Of a stretch of DNA of 11,370 bases, positions 6,774-11,370 are shown piece by piece. The stretch lies in the NCBI GenBank assembly GCA_964533185.1, contig CAZHLD010000082.1, forward strand, positions 1 through 11,370, given 5' to 3'. Both the position numbers and the translations under genes were made by a program. The first letter of the stretch is position 1, and each line of letters starts with the position of its first letter. The notes below the pieces were generated by a model, which was not told the DNA's origin, searched no databases, and saw only the letters and a list, made by a program, of their open reading frames with translations. The stretch comes from CAZHLD01 sp964533185 (lineage in GTDB: Bacteria; Acidobacteriota; Terriglobia; Acidiferrales; UBA7541).

Positions 6774-7253
6774 ATGCGCGTCGTGATGGACCAGCCCAAA
6801 GAAAACGCGCGCAAGAGAGCAAAGCAGTCTGCCGCAGCGCCAGCCGGACGATGGCTGCGGCGCCTCGCCGTTGGGATGGCGCTGCTGATGTGCTCCTGCG
6901 GATCGGGCGGCACCGACCCGGACGTCAACAAGATTTCCAAACCGAATCTGACCGAGCGGGACATCCGCAACTATCTGGACGCTTATGCCGAACTCAAAAA
7001 GGACAAGCAGAAGGCGCTGCGGGCAGGAGCCCCGGACCAGTACACCCAGGAGCAAAACGACGCGACCATCCTGCAGCACGGAATCACCGTGAACGAGTTC
7101 ACGTTCATCGGCGCGCGGATCGACAACGCGCTGGCGTTGCTGGACCGGGAAAAGACGACGCCAATCCCGGAGCCGTATCGGTCTGACTGCGAGCTGGTGC
7201 GGCGGATGCGCGAAGAGATCGAAGAGGTGCGGAAGCCGGTTCCCTTCCCCTAG
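6774..7253 (+). CDS. Putative lipoprotein with LTxxD...EFTFI...DCEL motif (paralogue 1)
   Basis: A 159-residue protein (155 if the ATG at 6786 is used). A long basic n-region (KENARKRAKQ, GRWLRR) leads to a hydrophobic core (LAVGMALLM) and CSCGSGG. Cys42 (after L-M-C-S) could be lipidated, although the lipobox is not canonical. The mature domain contains LTERDIRNYLDAYAEL (residues 59-74), ILQHGITVNEFTFIGARI (99-116) and SDCELVRRMREEIEEV (137-152); it is charged and helical. The order and spacing of these motifs match the next gene, so the two are tandem paralogues. I cannot name the family. No clear Shine-Dalgarno precedes either ATG, which may mean translation is coupled to the zinc-ribbon gene, whose stop is 24 bases upstream. 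Confidence 0.62.
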   Translation: MRVVMDQPKENARKRAKQSAAAPAGRWLRRLAVGMALLMCSCGSGGTDPDVNKISKPNLTERDIRNYLDAYAELKKDKQKALRAGAPDQYTQEQNDATILQHGITVNEFTFIGARIDNALALLDREKTTPIPEPYRSDCELVRRMREEIEEVRKPVPFP

Positions 7254-7293
7254 TCGCGCGAAAACTTTCGGCTGGTCATTGGAGGGAGGAACG

Positions 7294-7734
7294 ATGAAGC
7301 GAAGCAGGATAGCGGCACTTGTGGTGGGAGCGGCACTGGGGCTGGGCGCGATTCATGCGGGGGCGCAGGGGGCGCCGCAGACGCAGGCTGAGCAGCGGGC
7401 GAGGGCGATAGAGGCGGCGAGCAGTCCGGCGAAGCGTCCGCTGACCGATGAGGACGTACAGAAATACTGCGCGGCGCAGGCGGAGATCGTCCCGGCGAAG
7501 CGTGCCGACGAGAAGTCCGGCAAGACGATCAACAGCGCGGATACCAAAGAGCGGACCAAAAAGATCTTGGAGAAAAACGGGCTGACGATGGAGGAGTACA
7601 CGTTCATCAGCCTACGGATGAACACCGCGCGGCTGTACTCAGGGATGAATCGGTGTCCCGAGACGATGAAGGCCGATTGTGAGTTGTACAAAAAACACAA
7701 AGAACAGATTGTGGCCGCGCAGACCGCGCAGTAA
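7294..7734 (+). CDS. Secreted protein with LTxxD...EYTFI...DCEL motif (paralogue 2)
   Basis: A 146-residue exported protein. Residues 1-24 are a Sec signal peptide (MKRSRIAALVVGAALGLGAI then HAGA). The mature domain is helical and charged. It repeats the motif series of the preceding gene: LTDEDVQKYCAAQAEI (residues 50-65), ILEKNGLTMEEYTFISLRMN (91-110), ADCELYKKHKEQI (127-139). Unlike paralogue 1 it is not a lipoprotein and has extra cysteines (Cys59, Cys121, with Cys129 shared), which could form disulphides after export. Start: ATG at 7294 is preceded by GGAGG (7281-7285) at 8 bases. The in-frame TTG at 7279 would place the Shine-Dalgarno inside the gene and is rejected. It follows paralogue 1 by 40 bases in the same direction. 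Family unknown. Confidence 0.68.
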   Translation: MKRSRIAALVVGAALGLGAIHAGAQGAPQTQAEQRARAIEAASSPAKRPLTDEDVQKYCAAQAEIVPAKRADEKSGKTINSADTKERTKKILEKNGLTMEEYTFISLRMNTARLYSGMNRCPETMKADCELYKKHKEQIVAAQTAQ

Positions 7735-7759
7735 TTCCCGCAACCAGGAGGAGAACCAA

Positions 7760-8035
7760 ATGAGGGGAATGCTAATTTGTCTGGGCGCTGTCGTGCTACT
7801 GGGATGCGTGAGCCTGAGCGTGGCCGCGGCCGGGCCGGCGCAGGTGGCCGGGAATGGACGCTGAAGTACGGGAGCACCACGGCCACGCTCGACTGTACAA
7901 GACTGAGGCCACGAAGTGTGGATAAATCCTCCCGATTGCTTTACATCCCGGAGGCAGGAAGGTGCAAATGGAAGTCGCTCGAAGGCACGGCCAGAGGCAC
8001 GCGGCAGCAGGGATTTGTCATCGACGGAGGGCAAT
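7760..8035 (+). pseudogene. Frameshifted gene for a small secreted protein
   Basis: A good ribosome binding site (AGGAGG, 7746-7751, 8-base spacer) precedes ATG 7760 and a clear signal peptide (MRGMLICLGAVVLLGCVSLS then VAAA). The frame reads AGPAQVAGNGR and stops at 7862-7864. In the overlapping frame from 7855 the text becomes EWTLKYGSTTATLDC. Restoring one base (probably a G in the GGG run at 7850-7852) gives VAGEWTLKYGSTTATLD, which looks like the first strands of the small lipocalin-like or beta-barrel secreted proteins common in Acidobacteriota. Downstream, EGTARGTRQQGFVIDG in the same frame could be the end of such a barrel, but the part between is not convincing, so there may be further damage. 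A sequencing error or an expressed 34-residue peptide are the alternatives. It lies between paralogue 2 and the serine hydrolase. Confidence 0.5.
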
Positions 8036-8036
8036 C

Positions 8037-9227
8037 ATGAAGAGGATCGGACTCCTTCTCCTATCACTAATTCTATTGACTCCTCTAGGAATTCCAGCCC
8101 AGCATCGCGCAAGGTCCGTGCAGTTTACAACCACCATTCAAGAAGCGACCGCCTACGCAATGGACTTGCAGAAACGTCACAAAATCCCGGGCATGGCGAT
8201 TGCCGTCGCCATTCACGGAGAAATCGTTTGGAACGAAAGCTTGGGTTTCGCAGACCTAGAAAACCATGTTCCAGTTACCGCGGCGACAAAATTCCGCCTC
8301 GGCAGCGTGTCCAAACTGCTCACCGCCGCCGCGATGGCGCGGCTCTATGAAGATGGACTGATCGATCTCGATGCTCCCATCCAGCAATACGTGCCATCTT
8401 TTCCCGTGAAGAAGTGGGTGATCACAAGTTGGCAACTTGCGTCTCACACGGCGGGCATTCGGCACTACAGGGACACCGACCCAATCGTCTGTGGTCCGAC
8501 ATTCAAGACCGTAACCGAATCACTCAACCTTTTTAAGGACGATCCCTTGCTCTTCGAGCCTGACACTCGATATGAGTACTCCAGTTTTGGCTACAACCTG
8601 CTGAGCGCAGTGATCGAGGGTGCCTCCAGTCAAGACTTTCTCAACTACATTCGAAGTAAGGTATTCCAACCGCTCAAAATGGAACACACGGTTGCCGACG
8701 ACCCTTTTGCAGTCATCGATAACCGCACGAGGTTCTACTTTGTCCAGTCCGACGGGGCGGTGCGGAACGCCCCCTTCGTGAACAGCAGCTTCCGTTGGGC
8801 CTCGGGCGGATTCCTTGCTACCGCAGAAGACCTCGCGCAGTTTGGCATGGCACATGTCCGCGAAGGCTTCTTTAGACAGTCCAGGCTCGCTCTCCTGTTC
8901 ACGTCCCACAAGCTCAAGGATGGAAAAGAGACAGGCGTTGGACTCGGGTGGCGCATCGGCCGAGACAAGCAAGGCGTCGAATACTTTCATCACGGTGGTG
9001 CAATGGAAGGGGCGCGGGCTTTCCTGCTGGTAAAGCCCGCTTCAGGAGTCGTAGTGGTCATGCTCGCGAATGCCTTTGCCCCATTCGGCGAGGAGGATGC
9101 GCTAAAACTGGCTTCGATGTTTGAGAAGGAGGCCTCAGCGTCCAAGAATCCTCTTGGGTTTGCAGCGCCCCTCCCAACCGCGCCGGAGTTCAAGAAAACC
9201 GGCGTACTGCCGTTGCTGGCCCACTAA
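8037..9227 (+). CDS. Class C beta-lactamase-family serine hydrolase
   Basis: A 396-residue exported protein of the AmpC/DD-peptidase/esterase (Pfam Beta-lactamase) family. Residues 1-21 are a signal peptide (MKRIGLLLLSLILLTPLG). Catalytic features: GSVSK gives the SxxK motif with Ser90 as nucleophile and Lys93. YSSFGYNLLSAVIEG (181-195) sits where the family has Tyr-x-Asn, here Tyr181-Ser-Ser183. FHHGG (317-321) is the His-x-Gly equivalent of the KTG box. WQLASHTAGI (132-141) and RWASGGFLATAEDLAQFG (253-270) are also family hallmarks. It acts on a peptide, ester or amide substrate outside the cytoplasm; antibiotic resistance cannot be inferred. Start: ATG at 8037 has GGAGG (8026-8030) six bases upstream, and its ATG overlaps the TGA of the damaged frame before it. 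GC content and codon choice (many A/T-ending codons) differ from the neighbours, suggesting transfer. Confidence 0.9.
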   Translation: MKRIGLLLLSLILLTPLGIPAQHRARSVQFTTTIQEATAYAMDLQKRHKIPGMAIAVAIHGEIVWNESLGFADLENHVPVTAATKFRLGSVSKLLTAAAMARLYEDGLIDLDAPIQQYVPSFPVKKWVITSWQLASHTAGIRHYRDTDPIVCGPTFKTVTESLNLFKDDPLLFEPDTRYEYSSFGYNLLSAVIEGASSQDFLNYIRSKVFQPLKMEHTVADDPFAVIDNRTRFYFVQSDGAVRNAPFVNSSFRWASGGFLATAEDLAQFGMAHVREGFFRQSRLALLFTSHKLKDGKETGVGLGWRIGRDKQGVEYFHHGGAMEGARAFLLVKPASGVVVVMLANAFAPFGEEDALKLASMFEKEASASKNPLGFAAPLPTAPEFKKTGVLPLLAH

Positions 9228-9392
9228 CTATGTGCTGCGATCTTTGCCGATGGGGCGGGTCTGGCTACGGGTGACTGCGCCGGGCCATGCCTGCGCGAGG
9301 GCTAGGAGGAGCTGACGACGACGCTCCGTTAGAGGGGCCAGCGCGCGGCAAAATCGCCCCAGTTCGCGCGATTCCTTCAGGTTGACACCGGG
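9228..9392 (-). pseudogene. Possible C-terminal remnant of a helical (regulator-like) protein
   Basis: A leftward frame, open between stops at 9393-9395 and 9228-9230, reads as an amphipathic helix pair: LKESRELGRFCRALAPL then TERRRQLLLALAQAW. Tails of this kind (LxRxLRALxxLxERxRxLLLALAQ) occur at the end of small helix-turn-helix regulators. There is no start codon or ribosome binding site, and the frame is lost just upstream, where the palindromic element begins (9411). It may be the surviving end of a gene cut by that element, or chance. Confidence 0.28.
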
Positions 9393-9410
9393 TTACAGCC
9401 AGGGTGGCAT

Positions 9411-9567
9411 TAGCAGGTTGCTGAAAAAGTCGCCTGCGTGTCATTCCGAACGCAGCGAGGAATCTGCTTGTACTTCAGCAGACTTGAAAACGAAGCAGAT
9501 TCCTCCGGTCGGCAAAAGACGCCGACCGTCGGAATGACAGCCCCAGGGTTTTTTCTGCAATCTGCTA
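9411..9567. mobile_element. 157-bp nested palindromic element (REP/MITE-like)
   Basis: Four nested inverted pairs are centred near 9489-9517. Outer ends: TAGCAGGTTGCTGAAAAA (9411-9428) against the complement of 9550-9567, 16 of 18 bases matching. Next: TGTCATTCCGA (9439-9449) with TCGGAATGACA (9529-9539), perfect. Next: GAGGAATCTGCTT (9457-9469) with AAGCAGATTCCTC (9493-9505), perfect. A separate hairpin CGGTCGGC (9506-9513) with GCCGACCG (9521-9528) sits only in the right arm. The inner sequence is the kind of dispersed palindrome I know from Acidobacteriota genomes. It encodes nothing, so it would need a transposase in trans. Its right end contains the TAG stop of the cyclophilin gene. Confidence 0.72.
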
Positions 9568-10089
9568 GACGCGCTCGATGCGGACCTTTTGGAGCACGAC
9601 GGGCGTGCGCGGGCGGTCGCTCGAGTCGCGCGGCAATTCGGAGATCTTCACGGCCACGTCCAATCCTTCGACGACCTCGCCGAAAATCGCGTGGCGGTTA
9701 TCGAGCCAGGGCGTCGGGGCGACGGTGATGAAAAACTGGCTGCCGTTGGTGTTCGGCCCGGCATTGGCCATGGAGAGTTTGCCCGGCTTGTCGTGGCGAA
9801 GCGAGGCGTGGAACTCGTCGGCAAACTTGTAGCCCGCGTCGCCCGTGCCGGTGCCCAGCGGGCAGCCGCCCTGGATCATGAACTTGGGGATGACGCGGTG
9901 GAAGGCGAGGCCGTCGTAATACGGCCGCTTGGTCTTGGCGGAGCTGCGGGCGTCGCGGAACTCTCTGGTGCCCTCGGCCAGGCCGATAAAATTGGCGACG
10001 GTCTGCGGCGCTTCCTTATCGAAGAGACGGGCGACGATGTTGCCCTGCGATGTTTCCAGTATGGCGTAGGTCCCCGGCTGGCGAGTCAC
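9565..10089 (-). CDS. ppiB: Peptidyl-prolyl cis-trans isomerase, cyclophilin type (PpiB-like)
   Basis: A 174-residue cyclophilin that catalyses cis-trans isomerisation of Xaa-Pro bonds. No signal peptide is seen, so it should be cytoplasmic. The full family signature is present: FHRVIPKFMIQGGCP (residues 63-77; catalytic Arg65, Gln73), MANAGPNTNGSQFFIT (107-122, with Gln118 and Phe119), WLDNRHAIFGEVVEGLDV (128-145; Trp128, His133). The N-terminal region (ILETSQGNIVARLFDKEAPQ) is also standard. An insertion at 43-56 (EFRDARSSAKTKRP) lengthens the loop before YYDGLAFH, as in many bacterial cyclophilins. Start is GTG at 10089, supported by AAGGAG eight bases upstream. Its TAG stop lies inside the right terminal repeat of the palindromic element. 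The last residues RIERV are a normal cyclophilin end, so little or nothing was lost. Confidence 0.95.
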   Translation of the reverse strand: MTRQPGTYAILETSQGNIVARLFDKEAPQTVANFIGLAEGTREFRDARSSAKTKRPYYDGLAFHRVIPKFMIQGGCPLGTGTGDAGYKFADEFHASLRHDKPGKLSMANAGPNTNGSQFFITVAPTPWLDNRHAIFGEVVEGLDVAVKISELPRDSSDRPRTPVVLQKVRIERV

Positions 10090-10181
10090 GCGATGCTCTC
10101 CTTTGTGTAATTCCGAAGAATGGTCCGCGCATTATCGCCCAAGCGCCCGAGCGAAGCAAACTGGTGTACTCGTCCACATGA

Positions 10182-10641
10182 TTAGTGACACTGGGGCTCC
10201 TTTCGTTTGGTTTTCCAATGCTCGAGGAATTCGAGTGGGGTGCGATAGTCCAGCGCCTGATGGGGGCGGATCGAGTTGTAGGTTTGCTCCCAGGCGAGCA
10301 GTTGACGGTTGAGCGCCGGCAGGCTCCACGATTCCGGCGTCACCTGGTAGAACTCTTCGTGGTGGGTGCGATGGGCGCGCTCGACGTGGCCGTTGAGTTT
10401 GGGCGAGCGGGGCGGCAGCACGAACAGGGGTACCTCCCGCTGCTGGCAGGCCAACTCGAACTCGGCGGCGAACTCACTGTCGCCGTCCACCTGCAGGGCG
10501 GCAACGCACTTCTTTGGTGTCGATCTGGACCAGGTCGCCGGGCTGCTGGAGGGGCCAGAAGGGAGGCTTGCGGGTGGCCCAGGGGCGGTGGCGCAGCTTG
10601 CGTCGCGCTCGTCGGGCTGCGGCCGGCCGCCAAAGTGCGAC
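10182..10641 (-). pseudogene. IS481-type transposase remnant with internal deletion
   Basis: Two frames together make parts of a DDE transposase. Upstream (10641 to about 10503) the frame reads KLRHRPWATRKPPFWPLQQP then GDLVQIDTKEVR, the region around the first catalytic Asp (codon at 10519-10521). It then goes out of frame. The following frame reads VAALQVDGDSEFAAEFELAC, with the second Asp, then LPPRSPKLNGHVERAHRTHH, with the catalytic Glu, and the family ending YNSIRPHQALDYRTPLEFLE. Normally some 45 residues separate the two blocks, so a frame-changing internal deletion occurred near 10500-10510. The N-terminal helix-turn-helix domain is absent too. The coding end lies 1-2 bases from AGTGACACTGGGGCTCC, possibly part of the IS end. 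Not functional. Confidence 0.8.
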
Positions 10642-10674
10642 TCAGCTTTTTTCGCTCCTGCGGCGCTGCCCTGA

Positions 10675-11370
10675 TTAATTGAGCACGGTGAAATTAATAC
10701 TGCTCTGCGCCGTCCCCGCGGCGTTGGTGACGGCGATTGGCCCGGTGCGCGCGCTGGGAGGAACGACGGCGCGAATCTGCGTATTGGAGTCGACCGTAAA
10801 GTTGTGCGCCGTCCTCCCATTGAAGATCACCTTGGTCACTCCGATAAATCCCGTGCCGGTGATGGTCACCACCGATCCCTTGAACCCGCTGGTGGGGCTG
10901 AACGAGCTGATCGTCGGCGCCACAACAATGACGAAGTCCGCGGCGCTCGAGGCCGAGCCAGCCGGGTTGGTGACACTGATTTTTCCTGTGGTGGCACCGG
11001 TGGGCACCCTGGCCGTGATTTGTAGATTGGAGTTCACCGTGAATGCCGTGGCCGGAGTGCCGTTGAAGGCGACGGCCGTCGTTCCCGTAAACCCACTTCC
11101 CGTGAGCGTCACGCTGGTACCCACTGGACCGCTGGTGGGGGTGAAGGAGGTGATGCTCGGTGCCACGATGACGGTGAAGTCGGTGGCACTGGTCCCCGTG
11201 CCGGCGGGGTTGGTGACGCTGATCTTCCCGGTGGTGGCTCCGGCGGGCACGGTGGCGGTGATCTGAGTACCGGAGTTCACGGTGAAGGCGGTGGCTGGGG
11301 TGCTGTTGAAGGCTACCGCGGTTGCGCTGCTGAAGTTGGTGCCCGTGAGCGTCACGCTGGTACCCACTGG
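10675..11370 (-). CDS. IPT/TIG-repeat protein, C-terminal part
   Basis: The frame stays open through the right edge, so the true start is outside the window; the GTG near 11367 is an internal codon of the repeat. The 231 visible residues are almost three IPT/TIG (immunoglobulin-like, plexin/transcription-factor type) domains of about 81 residues. Each begins TSGPVGTSVTLTGxxF or similar, continues AVAFNxTPATAFTVNS, and ends GKISVTNPAG and a P. The last is more diverged (TSGFKGSVVTITGTGFIG, RTGPIAVTNAAGTAQSS) and is followed directly by NFTVLN and the stop. Such repeats form stalks of extracellular or surface proteins and bind carbohydrate or protein. No sorting signal or membrane anchor is seen at the C-terminus, so the protein is probably secreted. 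The catalytic or adhesive part must be upstream. Confidence 0.85.
   Translation of the reverse strand, partial: PVGTSVTLTGTNFSSATAVAFNSTPATAFTVNSGTQITATVPAGATTGKISVTNPAGTGTSATDFTVIVAPSITSFTPTSGPVGTSVTLTGSGFTGTTAVAFNGTPATAFTVNSNLQITARVPTGATTGKISVTNPAGSASSAADFVIVVAPTISSFSPTSGFKGSVVTITGTGFIGVTKVIFNGRTAHNFTVDSNTQIRAVVPPSARTGPIAVTNAAGTAQSSINFTVLN
10885..11370. repeat. Two direct 243-bp repeats (TIG units)
   Basis: The blocks 10885-11127 and 11128-11370 align over 243 bases, exactly 81 codons. They share a fully identical 29-base end (11099-11127 and 11342-11370) and many identical stretches inside, though with many silent differences. A third, more diverged copy lies at about 10675-10884. The array continues beyond the window edge. 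Confidence 0.75.

Noticed and set aside
6774..6790. Choice between ATG 6774, GTG 6783 and ATG 6786 for the lipoprotein-like gene
   Set aside because: None has a clear ribosome binding site, so the shorter starts could not be preferred; the first ATG was kept.
5760..7079. Leftward ORF of 439 codons spanning the promoter region and three rightward genes
   Set aside because: Composition is His/Arg-rich antisense text and it crosses two genes with well-supported starts.
8520..8993. Leftward ORF (157 codons) inside the serine hydrolase
   Set aside because: Overlaps the catalytic region of a gene with intact family motifs and has no ribosome binding site.
10500..10820. N-terminal 100 residues of the 212-codon leftward ORF that covers the transposase end
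   Set aside because: This part is antisense or off-frame text across the TIG gene end and the deletion junction; the true transposase text before the junction is in another frame.
1..11370. CRISPR array, tRNA or rRNA genes
   Set aside because: No regularly spaced short repeats with unique spacers, no cloverleaf-like sequences and no rRNA-like conserved stretches were seen on either strand.

Overview
This window is high-GC bacterial chromosome, most likely from Acidobacteriota. The case rests on gene style, not on a marker gene: an M14 carboxypeptidase with a GATase-like tail, a CarboxypepD_reg plus Vgb-type propeller protein, a zinc-ribbon membrane protein, a START-like secreted protein, and an abundant 'GTCATTCCGA...GAGGAATCTGCTT' palindromic repeat. 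No rRNA, tRNA or CRISPR array is visible. Many products carry signal peptides, so the region is largely about envelope and secreted functions, set in a background of decayed genes.

Layout. 3-944 (+) is the C-terminal part of a zinc-carboxypeptidase-like protein. 974-2305 (+) is a complete APC-family amino acid/polyamine permease. 2306-3175 is a poorly conserved patch: a C-terminal remnant of a TPR-type protein (-), an unrecognised 102-aa ORF (+), and a 53-aa very basic ORF (-) whose stop codon interlocks with that of its convergent neighbour. 3245-4084 (-) is a secreted START/SRPBCC-like protein, followed upstream by a 38-aa single-span membrane microprotein (4225-4341, -). 4342-4722 has no gene but contains several strong inverted repeats. 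4769-6037 (-) is a secreted CarboxypepD_reg/seven-blade propeller protein with a clear intrinsic terminator.

From a divergent promoter region (6038-6149) a rightward cluster starts: a zinc-ribbon membrane protein (6150), a lipoprotein-like protein (6774), a secreted paralogue of that protein (7294), a frameshifted secreted gene (7760) and a class C beta-lactamase-family serine hydrolase (8037). The close spacing and good ribosome binding sites suggest one transcription unit. The two paralogues at 6774 and 7294 share a motif I cannot assign to a named family. They are the best candidate here for something undescribed.

9228-9567 holds a possible regulator-tail remnant and a 157-bp palindromic mobile-type element whose right terminal repeat contains the stop codon of the leftward cyclophilin gene (9565-10089). 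10182-10641 is an IS481-type transposase with an internal deletion and frameshift. The window ends in the C-terminal part of a leftward protein made of IPT/TIG repeats.

All family calls are made by reading motifs; no database search was run.
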